The notes below the pieces were generated by a model. It saw only the letters and a program-made list of their open reading frames with translations. It did not search any database and was not told the DNA's origin. A stretch of DNA of 64,000 nt, taken from the NCBI RefSeq assembly GCF_900108335.1, contig NZ_FNVT01000004.1, positions 620,001 through 684,000 of the forward strand. The letters are read 5' to 3'. Source of the stretch: Nonomuraea solani (lineage in GTDB: Bacteria; Actinomycetota; Actinomycetes; Streptosporangiales; Streptosporangiaceae). The position numbers were made by a program, and so were the translations under genes. This document shows positions 25,690 through 33,050 of this stretch, piece after piece (within the stretch, counting starts at the first letter, position 1; the number at the start of each line of letters is the position of its first letter).

Positions 25690-26631
25690 TCAGATACCGG
25701 TGGAGAAGGTGTCGCATCGCTTGGGATCGCCGCTGTCGTACCCCACGCCGAACCACCGCTTGCGCTGCTCCGAGGTGCCGTGGGTGAACGCGTCGGGCGT
25801 CACCCGGCGCTGCGACCGCCGCTGGATGCTGTCGTCCCCGACCGCCGCGGCCGCGCTGAGCGCCTGGTCGATGTCGGTCTGGGAGAACGGTTCGTCGTAG
25901 AAGCCGGTCTTGACCGCGTTGTGGGCCCAAACCCCGGCGTAGCAGTCGGCCTGGAGCTCGAGGCGGACGGAGGGGCTGCCGGCTCCGGGGCGGTTGTCGC
26001 GGCCGAGCCTGTTCATGGTGCCGAGCAGGTTCTGTACGTGGTGGCCGTACTCGTGGGCGATCACGTACGCCTGCGCGAACGGCCCGCCCTCGGCCCCGAA
26101 GTCGCGCTGGAGCGTGTCGAAGAACGCCAGGTCCAGGTAGACCTTGCGATCGGCCGGGCAGTAGAACGGCCCGACGGCGGAGTCGGCCGTGCCGCAGCCG
26201 GTGCTGACCGCCTGGGAGAACAGCACGGTCTTGGCCGGCGTGTAGACCTTGCGCCCGCGCTCGGCGAACACCTGCCGCCAGTACGACTGGATGCTGTTGA
26301 CCGTGCCGACGATGCGGCAGTCCTCCGACTGGTCGGCGTCGGCGCCGGTCTTGCAGCGCTCGGCCAGGCCACCGGTGGCGGTGGGCGGGGCGCTCGGCTG
26401 CTGTCCGCCGCCCTGCTGCCCGCCCTCCTCACCGCTGAACGGCGTGGGCACCAGCCCGAACAGGAACAGCCCGGCCACCGCCAGGACCAGCAGCAGGCAG
26501 CCGCCGCCCCGGCCGCCGATCGGCAGCATGCAGCCGCCCGGCATCCCGCCGCGGCGACCAGGTTGCGGGCCGGAGGCCCGGACGTCCTCGACCTGCGACG
26601 GGTCGAGCCGTGCGTCATCGTCGAACTGCAT
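25690..26631 (-). CDS. Neutral zinc metallopeptidase, membrane-anchored (YpfJ family), copy B
   Basis: 313 residues with the same plan as copy A: Gly/Arg-rich cytoplasmic head, one membrane helix (GGCLLLVLAVAGLFLFGLVP), a Gln/Gly/Pro-rich linker, then the catalytic domain with HEYGHH, VGPFYCPADRKVYLDLAFFDTL and LQADCYAGVWAHNAVKTGFYDEPF. The two proteins share most catalytic-domain motifs, so this is a tandem duplication. ATG 26631 follows a GGGGGG ribosome site. It is divergent from lysE-like gene across 97 bp that include an AT-rich palindrome. Confidence 0.9.
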   Translation of the reverse strand: MQFDDDARLDPSQVEDVRASGPQPGRRGGMPGGCMLPIGGRGGGCLLLVLAVAGLFLFGLVPTPFSGEEGGQQGGGQQPSAPPTATGGLAERCKTGADADQSEDCRIVGTVNSIQSYWRQVFAERGRKVYTPAKTVLFSQAVSTGCGTADSAVGPFYCPADRKVYLDLAFFDTLQRDFGAEGGPFAQAYVIAHEYGHHVQNLLGTMNRLGRDNRPGAGSPSVRLELQADCYAGVWAHNAVKTGFYDEPFSQTDIDQALSAAAAVGDDSIQRRSQRRVTPDAFTHGTSEQRKRWFGVGYDSGDPKRCDTFSTGI

Positions 26632-26684
26632 GTTCCCCCCGCAGCGGAACCTTCCCTGTGATGGGTCGATTACGCACAGCAATT

Positions 26685-26720
26685 TGCATATGCATGATTT
26701 TCAGGGATATGTCAGATAAT
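26685..26720. promoter_or_regulatory. AT-rich divergent promoter region with palindrome
   Basis: The perfect palindrome TGCATATGCA lies at 26685-26694, and GATAAT, a good -10 for the plus strand, at 26715-26720, only 8 bp before ATG 26729; the exporter mRNA is thus probably leaderless. I could not place a convincing -35. Confidence 0.4.
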
Positions 26721-26728
26721 GTGCCCAT

Positions 26729-27370
26729 ATGACAGGTGGCTTGATCGGGATCGCGCTGGTGTCCCTGGGCATGGTTCTGACGCCGGGGCCCAACATGATC
26801 TATCTGGTTTCACGCTCGATCACGCAGGGCCGCCGGTCCGGGCTGATCTCCCTGACGGGGGTCTTCCTGGGGTTCACCGTCTATCTGGCCGCTACCTGCC
26901 TGGGGCTGACGGCCGTGTTCGCCTACGTGCCGGCCGCGTACACGGGGCTCAAGCTGGCCGGGGCCGCGTACCTGCTCTGGCTGGCCTGGAACGCCGTCAA
27001 GCCCGGCGGCGCCTCCGCCTTCGAGCCGCGCGAGCTGCCCGAGGAGCGTCCCGGCAAGCTGTTCTCGATGGGCCTGCTGACCTGCCTGCTCAACCCCAAG
27101 ATCGCGATCCTGTACCTGTCGCTGCTCCCGCAGTTCATCGACCCGTCGATGGGCCACGTGCTGCTGCAGAGCCTCGCACTCGGTTCCGTCCAGATCGCCG
27201 TTGGTACGCTGGTCAACGCCCTGATCGTGGTCACGGCGGGCAGTCTGGCGGCGTTCCTGGCCCGGCGCCCGATCTGGGTACGCGTCCAGCGCTACGTCAC
27301 CGGCACGGTGCTCGGCGGGTTCGCGATCAGCATGGCGACCGACCGTTCCAAGGCCGTCGTCGCCTCCTGA
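26729..27370 (+). CDS. LysE/RhtB family amino-acid exporter
   Basis: 213 residues with six hydrophobic helices. The N-terminus GIALVSLGMVLTPGPNMIYLVSRSITQGRRSGLISLTGVFLGFTVY has the family signature TPGPNM and the Gly-rich second helix. It should export an amino acid or homoserine-like metabolite. It is divergent from the peptidase gene and followed by a convergent hypothetical membrane protein 6 bp away. No LysG-like regulator is adjacent. Confidence 0.92.
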   Translation: MTGGLIGIALVSLGMVLTPGPNMIYLVSRSITQGRRSGLISLTGVFLGFTVYLAATCLGLTAVFAYVPAAYTGLKLAGAAYLLWLAWNAVKPGGASAFEPRELPEERPGKLFSMGLLTCLLNPKIAILYLSLLPQFIDPSMGHVLLQSLALGSVQIAVGTLVNALIVVTAGSLAAFLARRPIWVRVQRYVTGTVLGGFAISMATDRSKAVVAS

Positions 27371-27376
27371 CCCCCA

Positions 27377-27772
27377 TCACCGGTCGAACCACCGCGCGGA
27401 CGAGGCCCGGCACAACTGCGCGAACGCCAGGGCGGCCAGCAGCACGCCCAGCACGTTGCCGAAGCTGACCCCGTTCACGACCCGCCAGATCCCCAGCAGG
27501 ACGAGCAGCAGTTCGACGACCAGACCGCAGACGCGCACCCAGCCGCGCCGGGAGATGAGCCGCGCCGCCAGGAACCCGATCAGCACGATCGTCACCAGCG
27601 GCACGGCCAGCGCGAACAGCAAGGCACCCCGCACCGTCCCGACCGGCACGCTCCCCAGCAGAATGAGCAGCAGGAGCAGGCCGACCATCCCCAGGACCGC
27701 CTGGATCCACATGCAGACCCTGGCCACGTACACGGACGGGGGCATCGCCTCGCTGCCATAAGGCTCGGACAT
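27377..27772 (-). CDS. Four-helix membrane protein of unknown function
   Basis: 131 residues. A short hydrophilic lead MSEPYGSEAMPPSVYVARVCMW is followed by four hydrophobic helices (about 24-45, 50-72, 79-97, 101-119) and a tail RASSARWFDR. The helices are Leu/Val-rich with few polar residues, so a channel or transporter seems unlikely. The product resembles small actinobacterial integral membrane proteins of no known role. It converges with the LysE gene. Confidence 0.7.
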   Translation of the reverse strand: MSEPYGSEAMPPSVYVARVCMWIQAVLGMVGLLLLLILLGSVPVGTVRGALLFALAVPLVTIVLIGFLAARLISRRGWVRVCGLVVELLLVLLGIWRVVNGVSFGNVLGVLLAALAFAQLCRASSARWFDR

Positions 27773-27869
27773 GCGAGCCTCCCATTCAGGGGGCGGCGAT
27801 TGACGCGCCGAGCATAGGACCGCCTCGCATGGTCATGTACGGGAACGCCCGGCTCGTAGGGTTCTGGGC

Positions 27870-28337
27870 ATGATCAGCTCAGTTTGCTTCACTCAGGCGG
27901 GACGGCCGGCCTTCGTCGTGAACGTCGAGGTCCTGCTGCGACGGAACGGCCGCTTTCTGCTCATCCGGCGGGGCGCCCAGGAGGCCCACGCTCCGGGGAT
28001 GCTCGCCGGGGTCGGCGGAAAGGTCGAGGCCGACGGGACCGGGCTCGACGTCCTGGAGGAGACGGCGCGCCGGGAGGTGGCCGAGGAGATCGGCGTCGAC
28101 CTGAGCGGAGTCGAGCTCGGCTACGTGGAGAGCGGCTTCTTCGTCACCGACGACGGCGATCCGGTGATCAATGTGGTGTTCCAGGGCGAGTTGCCGGCCT
28201 CCGCAGAACCGGTGGCCGTCTCGGCGGAGGAGGTGGCCGGTTTCGTCTGGCTCACTCCCGACGAGGCCGGCGCGGACTGCCCACCGTGGCTCTCGCGGAG
28301 CCTGCGCCGCGCGGACATCGGCACAAAGGAGGGGTGA
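27870..28337 (+). CDS. NUDIX hydrolase
   Basis: 155 residues, a single Nudix fold (VVNVEVLLRRNGRFLLIRRGAQEAHAPGMLAGVGGKVEADGTGLDVLEETARREVAEEIGVDL). The metal-binding core REVAEEIGV is intact. The stretch before it is three residues longer than the standard G-x5-E-x7 spacing, because of the ADGTG loop, so the box is slightly altered. Likely substrates are nucleoside diphosphates linked to another group. TGA is overlapped by the ribosome site of the next gene, so the two are coupled. Confidence 0.88.
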   Translation: MISSVCFTQAGRPAFVVNVEVLLRRNGRFLLIRRGAQEAHAPGMLAGVGGKVEADGTGLDVLEETARREVAEEIGVDLSGVELGYVESGFFVTDDGDPVINVVFQGELPASAEPVAVSAEEVAGFVWLTPDEAGADCPPWLSRSLRRADIGTKEG

Positions 28338-28338
28338 T

Positions 28339-29340
28339 GTGAATCGACACGATGCCTCCCGGCAGCGAACCACAGTCACCGGCATGCCACTCTCACGCCT
28401 GGACCTGGTCACCACCATCGACGTGCCCGGCCTGGTGGGTGCGTCTGCGAACACTTTCACAGTCGGTGGTGCGGAGGTCGCCATCGGCCCCACCGGCGCG
28501 GTGATCGTCACGGACGCCGTGGACGATCCGGCGGCCGGCGGAGTGTGGAGCAGCACCGAATTCAAGCTGATCGGGCCGATGCCGGGGATCCTGGCCGAAC
28601 GGTTTCTGGGAGTGAAGGAAGACTTCGACTGGCTTTCCTGGGAGCGGCCACAGCGGCCCTGGCCGATCCATCTGTTCGTCCGGCTGGAGGGAGGGTCGCT
28701 CTATCTCGGTCCGGTCGATCGCGTGCAGAGCGAGCGGACGGATGATCCCGGTCCCCTCGTCCTCGGCAAGTGCGTCCTGCGCATCGACCCGCCGCTGAGC
28801 TTCGACGTGCTCGACCGAGTGCGCCCGCCAAGCCCTGTCACCGCCCTGCCAGGGCTGGAGTGGCTCGACCATGTCAACGGCGATCGTGCGACCGCGCTGC
28901 GGCTGTTCATCGAAAGCCGGTATCCGCTCTCCCACCCCGCCGCGCCACCCGCGACGCCTTCGGTCCCCGTCTGGTCCCTCGACCCCTCCGAGGACGATCC
29001 GACCGTGTGGACGATCGTGGATGACGAACACCGCCACGCCGAACGTGAACGCCTCAGCGGCTTCCTGCTCCAGTTCTCGTTGCACGAGGCCATGATCAAC
29101 GCTCCCTACCAGGCGTGGAGCCGTACGCTGCCGACACCGATCGTCGACGAGCTGACCGGCACGCTGCGCCGGGTGCCGCTCAAGACCTGGAGGTACGGGT
29201 CTTTCTACGTGGCGCCCGGTCTCATCGCCTGCGTCACCGGCGACGAGGAGGAAGAGGAGTGCCGGGTCTGGTTCGGCGCGACACACCGAAGCCTGTTACG
29301 TCCGCTCCGTGGCATCGAGTGGTTTCTCTTCGATGGCTGA
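28339..29340 (+). CDS. Hypothetical protein, 333 residues
   Basis: I do not recognise a family. AAAGGAGG six bases before GTG 28339 decides the start; ATG 28384 would lack a site. The N-terminal half is rich in beta-strand patterns (DLVTTIDVPGLVG, EVAIGPTGAVIVTDAV, FKLIGPMPGILAERFLGV, HLFVRLEGGSLYLGPV). The middle has a Pro/Ala linker (SHPAAPPATPSVPVW) and a second domain follows with WTIVDDEHRHAERERLSGFLLQFSLHEAM and CVTGDEEEEECRVWFG. No signal peptide or membrane span. It follows the NUDIX gene by 1 bp, and a bidirectional terminator closes the unit. Immunity-like or scaffold roles are possible but unsupported. Confidence 0.7.
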   Translation: MNRHDASRQRTTVTGMPLSRLDLVTTIDVPGLVGASANTFTVGGAEVAIGPTGAVIVTDAVDDPAAGGVWSSTEFKLIGPMPGILAERFLGVKEDFDWLSWERPQRPWPIHLFVRLEGGSLYLGPVDRVQSERTDDPGPLVLGKCVLRIDPPLSFDVLDRVRPPSPVTALPGLEWLDHVNGDRATALRLFIESRYPLSHPAAPPATPSVPVWSLDPSEDDPTVWTIVDDEHRHAERERLSGFLLQFSLHEAMINAPYQAWSRTLPTPIVDELTGTLRRVPLKTWRYGSFYVAPGLIACVTGDEEEEECRVWFGATHRSLLRPLRGIEWFLFDG

Positions 29341-29348
29341 CCAAAGCG

Positions 29349-29384
29349 AGAAGGGGTGTGCCGTGATCACGGCACACCCCTTCT
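29349..29384. terminator. 36-bp perfect palindrome, bidirectional terminator
   Basis: AGAAGGGGTGTGCCGTGA is followed directly by its reverse complement, ending CCCCTTCT. It closes the hypothetical gene on the plus strand and, 5 bp beyond the CCA end, tRNA-Ser(GGA) on the minus strand. Confidence 0.8.
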
Positions 29385-29388
29385 GAGC

Positions 29389-29476
29389 TGGCGGAGGATG
29401 GGGGATTTGAACCCCCGAAAGGTTGCCCTTTACACGCTTTCCAAGCGTGCGCCCTCGGCCACTAGGCGAATCCTCC
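29389..29476 (-). tRNA. tRNA-Ser (anticodon GGA)
   Basis: An 88-nt class II tRNA on the minus strand. Acceptor GGAGGAT pairs with ATCCTCC, discriminator G, CCA encoded. The anticodon arm is CACGC-TTGGAAA-GCGTG, anticodon GGA, reading UCC and UCU. T arm GGGGG-TTCAAAT-CCCCC. Its anticodon stem and D-arm sequence match those of the tRNA-Ser(CGA) 5 kb away almost exactly. Confidence 0.96.
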
Positions 29477-29575
29477 GTCGTCGAGCTTACCGGACTTCGG
29501 GAGGTGTGCCGACCATGTTTTGCCGAGCCGCTTGAGGGTGACGCGAGCACTGCGGCATGTGGCTAGACTGTGTTG

Positions 29576-29665
29576 GGACCCCTCGCGCGGCGTCATCCTG
29601 TGAACCTCCCCAGGGCCGGAAGGCAGCAAGGATAAGCGGGCTCTGGCGGGTGTGCGGGGGGTCTC
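29576..29665 (+). ncRNA. ffs: Signal recognition particle RNA (small bacterial type)
   Basis: The region 29605-29645 holds the apical SRP domain: CCAGGGCCGGAAGGCAGCAAGG, with the GGAA-type tetraloop and the asymmetric loop bound by Ffh. The ends GACCCC (29577-29582) and GGGGTC (29658-29663) close the hairpin. TAGACT at 29564-29569 is a good -10, which places the transcript start near 29576. With Ffh and FtsY it targets nascent membrane proteins. It sits immediately before dnaX, the usual actinomycete order. End points are accurate to a few bases. Confidence 0.9.
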
Positions 29666-29682
29666 TTCGTTGAGAGCCCCCT
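29656..29682 (+). terminator. Hairpin behind the SRP RNA
   Basis: GGGGGTCTC and GAGAGCCCC pair around TTCGTT between the SRP RNA and dnaX. It competes with the SRP closing stem for GGGGTC, so it may act as terminator after the RNA or be partly formed in the dnaX leader. Confidence 0.55.
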
Positions 29683-29700
29683 CGCAGGCGGGATGGTCGC

Positions 29701-32211
29701 ATGAGCCTTGCGCTTTACCGCAAGTACCGGCCCGGGACCTTCGCCGAGGTCAAGGGACAGGAACACGTCACCGACCCCCTGCGGCAGGCGTTGCGTACAA
29801 AACGCATCAACCACGCTTATCTGTTCAGCGGCCCTCGCGGATGTGGCAAGACCTCCAGCGCCCGCATTCTGGCGCGCTCTCTCAACTGTGAGCAGGGCCC
29901 GACGCCCGACCCCTGTGGCGTCTGCGAGTCCTGTGTCGCGCTCGCCCCCACCGGCCCCGGCCACCTCGACGTCATCGAGATCGACGCCGCCTCGCACGGT
30001 GGTGTCGACGACGCGCGTGACCTGCGCGAGCGGGCCTTCTTCGCCCCCGTCTCCGCGCGCTACAAGATCTACATCATCGACGAGGCGCACATGGTGACCC
30101 GCGAGGGTTTCAACGCGCTGCTCAAGCTCGTCGAGGAGCCCCCGCCGCACCTGAAGTTCATCTTCGCGACGACCGAGCCGGAAAAGGTCATCGGCACCAT
30201 CAAGTCGCGTACGCACCACTACCCGTTCCGGCTGATGCCGCCCGCGACGCTGAAGGCGCTGCTGGAGGAGATCCTCACTTCAGAGGACGTGCCCTTCGAG
30301 CCCAACGCGCTGCCCCTGGTGGTGCGGGCCGGCGCCGGGTCCGCGCGTGACTCGCTGTCCATCCTCGACCAGCTCCTCGCCGGGGCGGAGGAAGACGGCA
30401 TCACCTACGCCAAGGCCGTCTCCCTGCTCGGTTACACCGACGGTGACCTGCTCGACGAGGTCGTCAACGCGTTCGCGGCCCGTGACGGCGGGCTGGTGTT
30501 CCACACGGTCAACCGGGTGATCGAGGGCGGCCACGACCCCCGCCGCTTCGCCTCCGACCTGCTCGAACGCTTCCGCGACCTGGTGATCCTGGCCAACGTC
30601 CCCGAGGCTGCCTCCAGTGGCCTGCTCGACCGCCCGGCCGACGAGCTGGAGCGCCTGGTTCAGCAGGCGGCCTCCATGGGGCCCGCCGAGCTCACCCGCG
30701 CCGCCGAGCTCTTCAACGCCGGCCTCACCGAGATGCGCGGGGCCACCGCGCCGCGCCTGCTGCTGGAACTGATGTGCGCCCGCGTGCTGCTTCCTGGCGC
30801 CGCCCAGGGCGAGGAGGCCCTGCTCGCCCGCCTGGAACGTTTGGAGCGCGGCGGCGCCGTCGCCCAAATGGCCGCCCGCACCTCGGCCCCGGCGCCTGCC
30901 CACACCCAGCCCGCCCATGGCACTCCCGCTCAGCCCGCTCACGGTCATGCCGGTCCGGGCGTGGACCAAGGCGCTCATGGCATGCCCGGCCAGGCGCCGG
31001 CGGCCCATGGGGCGGCTGGTCAGCAGGGGCAACCTGGTTCGGCTGGTCAGTCCGGTGCGCAGGTCGGTGCTGCGGCGCAATCCGGTACGGCCTCGGGGGC
31101 TGATGACTGGCCTGAGACGACGCGGCCTGGTTCGGCGGCTGGATCCGCCCCCTCAGCGGGCGCGGCTTCTGGCGGTGGGCATGCGCCGGCGGCTGGTGGA
31201 GCTGCTGCGCCAAGCGGAGCCCATGCCCCCAGCGGTGGGGCCGCTGCGCCAGGTTCTTCGGCTGGTGGGGCGGGTGCTGTTCACACGCAGTGGAACGCCG
31301 TGCTGGCCGCGCTCAAGCAGCGCAGCATCGTCGTATGGGCCAACGTGAGCACCAACGCTCAGCTGGTCGGCGTCGAGGGCAACCTGGTCACGCTCGGGTT
31401 CAGCCAGGTCGGCGCCATGAAGAACTTCACCGGCGGTGGCAAGGACGCCGTGGTGGCCAGTGCGCTGGGCGATGTGCTCGGTGGCAATTGGCGGGTCGAG
31501 GCGGTCGTCGGCGGCTCTCCGGCGCCGAACCCCTCCCGTGGCCCAGCCCGTCCGCCCGCGCCCGCCCCCGCGCCGGCCGGCCAGGCGCCGGCCGGTCCTC
31601 AGGGCGGGGCGGGGCAGCACACCGCAGGTCCGCAAGGGCGTACGGCCTCACACGGCGGCTCCCAGGACGACCAGGGCGGCGGCCAGGAACCGCCTGGACA
31701 GCCACCGGCCGGTCCATCGGCCCCGTCTCCCGGTCATCAAGCCGCGCCATCGGGTGGGCACCAGGCCACGTCATCCGCCGGTCCTCAGGGCGCCTCATCC
31801 GCCGGCCATCAGGCCTCCTCGGCTCCTGGGCGTCAGACGACGGACGAGTCCTGGCCCGACGCTCCTGACGACCACAGCCCCGGCTCGCCGCCGTCCCCTG
31901 ATCCCATGAGGACCGTGGCGGCCGCCCAGCCCGCCGCCGCGCCCTCGGCGGCCATGGGTTCGGGCATGGCCGCCGCCAAGTCCGCGGCGCAGGCGGCCGC
32001 CCAGGCGGGCCCGCGTGCCCCGGCGGCCCGCAACGGCAACGCGGCCGCGGCCTGGCCGGACGCGATCCCGAGCCGCACGAAGACCGCCGTGGTCGACGAC
32101 GTGGACCCACTGAACGACGCCGACGCAGACGACGTGGACGCGATCTCCGGCATGGCACTCCTGGAACGGGAACTGGGCGCCCGCGTGATCGGCGAAATCG
32201 ACCACGCCTGA
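29701..32211 (+). CDS. dnaX: DNA polymerase III gamma/tau subunit
   Basis: 836 residues. The clamp-loader ATPase is N-terminal: Walker A GPRGCGKT (44-51), zinc ligands Cys63, Cys72, Cys75 and Cys78, Walker B YIIDEAH near 123-129 and sensor 1 in ATTEPEKV. Domain III follows to about residue 390. Then comes a long low-complexity stretch of Ala, Gly, Pro, Gln and His (about 395-525), a compact beta/alpha domain (HTQWNAVLAALKQRSIVVWANVS to VVGG, about 526-606), a second low-complexity linker (about 610-770) and an acidic tail ending RELGARVIGEIDHA. It loads beta clamps and links polymerases to DnaB. ATG 29701 has GGCGGGATGG nearby. I see no slippery heptamer for programmed frameshifting. Confidence 0.95.
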   Translation: MSLALYRKYRPGTFAEVKGQEHVTDPLRQALRTKRINHAYLFSGPRGCGKTSSARILARSLNCEQGPTPDPCGVCESCVALAPTGPGHLDVIEIDAASHGGVDDARDLRERAFFAPVSARYKIYIIDEAHMVTREGFNALLKLVEEPPPHLKFIFATTEPEKVIGTIKSRTHHYPFRLMPPATLKALLEEILTSEDVPFEPNALPLVVRAGAGSARDSLSILDQLLAGAEEDGITYAKAVSLLGYTDGDLLDEVVNAFAARDGGLVFHTVNRVIEGGHDPRRFASDLLERFRDLVILANVPEAASSGLLDRPADELERLVQQAASMGPAELTRAAELFNAGLTEMRGATAPRLLLELMCARVLLPGAAQGEEALLARLERLERGGAVAQMAARTSAPAPAHTQPAHGTPAQPAHGHAGPGVDQGAHGMPGQAPAAHGAAGQQGQPGSAGQSGAQVGAAAQSGTASGADDWPETTRPGSAAGSAPSAGAASGGGHAPAAGGAAAPSGAHAPSGGAAAPGSSAGGAGAVHTQWNAVLAALKQRSIVVWANVSTNAQLVGVEGNLVTLGFSQVGAMKNFTGGGKDAVVASALGDVLGGNWRVEAVVGGSPAPNPSRGPARPPAPAPAPAGQAPAGPQGGAGQHTAGPQGRTASHGGSQDDQGGGQEPPGQPPAGPSAPSPGHQAAPSGGHQATSSAGPQGASSAGHQASSAPGRQTTDESWPDAPDDHSPGSPPSPDPMRTVAAAQPAAAPSAAMGSGMAAAKSAAQAAAQAGPRAPAARNGNAAAAWPDAIPSRTKTAVVDDVDPLNDADADDVDAISGMALLERELGARVIGEIDHA

Positions 32212-32438
32212 CGAGGTTGCCGTAGGGCGCCAGCCACCGCCGGGTGCTGGGGCACCGCGGGTGCTTCGGCATCGCCGGGCTGGCCGTGCCGTCGGGTTGA
32301 GCGATGCCGTCATTCGGCCAGGTGGAACCACTCGGCCGGGCAACAGAGCGACGTCACGGTCCCGACCCAGGAAGCTGAGAAGCGCCCAGTACTACGGCAT
32401 CGTCCCATGATCCCGCCGGAGCCTGTCAGCATGTCCTG

Positions 32439-32969
32439 ATGAACGAATCTAGATGCGATTTGCTGCGCTGGCAGTTCGACTTCACCTGGTCGTTGTTCGA
32501 CTACCACCTGGAACGCCTGCAACCCGCGGACTTCCTGTGGGAACCCGCCACACTTTGCTGGACCGTGCGCCCCGACGCCACGGGAACATGGGTGCCCGAC
32601 TGGGCGGAGACCGAGCCCGATCCGGTCCCGGTTCCCACCATCGGCTGGTTGAGCTGGCATATCGGCTGGTGGTGGAGCGTGACCATCGATCACGCCCAGG
32701 GACGCGAGCCCCGGGACAGGACCGAGGTCACCTGGCCGGGAGATGGAGCGAGCGCCGTCGAGTGGTTGCGTGACCTCCGCAGCACGTGGCTGACCGTGCT
32801 GGACGGCCTCACCGACGCCGACCTGGACGCCCCGGCGCCCCCCTTCCCCTGGCCAAAGGACTCCGAGCACACCGTCGCCCACGTGGTCGCCTGGGTCAAC
32901 TCCGAGCTGATGAAGAACGTCACCGAAATAGGCCAGCTCCGCATGCTGCGAGCCGCGTCCTCGGAATGA
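32439..32969 (+). CDS. DinB-superfamily protein with altered metal site
   Basis: 176 residues predicted as a four-helix bundle. Family marks include CDLLRWQFDFTWSLFDYHLERL, IGWLSWHIGWWW with the first metal His, and VAHVVAWVNSELMKNVTEIGQLRML. In metal-binding relatives the last helix carries a His pair before the GEIG/TEIG motif; here the positions read Lys-Asn (ELMKNVTEIG), so the usual three-His site may be incomplete. Many members use thiols such as mycothiol. The gene stands alone, 227 bp after dnaX, in a gap where I see nothing else. Substrate unknown. Confidence 0.8.
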   Translation: MNESRCDLLRWQFDFTWSLFDYHLERLQPADFLWEPATLCWTVRPDATGTWVPDWAETEPDPVPVPTIGWLSWHIGWWWSVTIDHAQGREPRDRTEVTWPGDGASAVEWLRDLRSTWLTVLDGLTDADLDAPAPPFPWPKDSEHTVAHVVAWVNSELMKNVTEIGQLRMLRAASSE

Positions 32970-33050
32970 GCTCAGCTCAAGATCGGTGTGGCACGTACGC
33001 GCCAGAAGTGCCCTCCCCGGCACCGCCGTAAAAGCCAACCGCCGTAAAAG

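Noticed and set aside
29701-32211. Programmed frameshift in dnaX giving gamma
   Set aside because: No A-rich slippery heptamer or downstream stem is visible.
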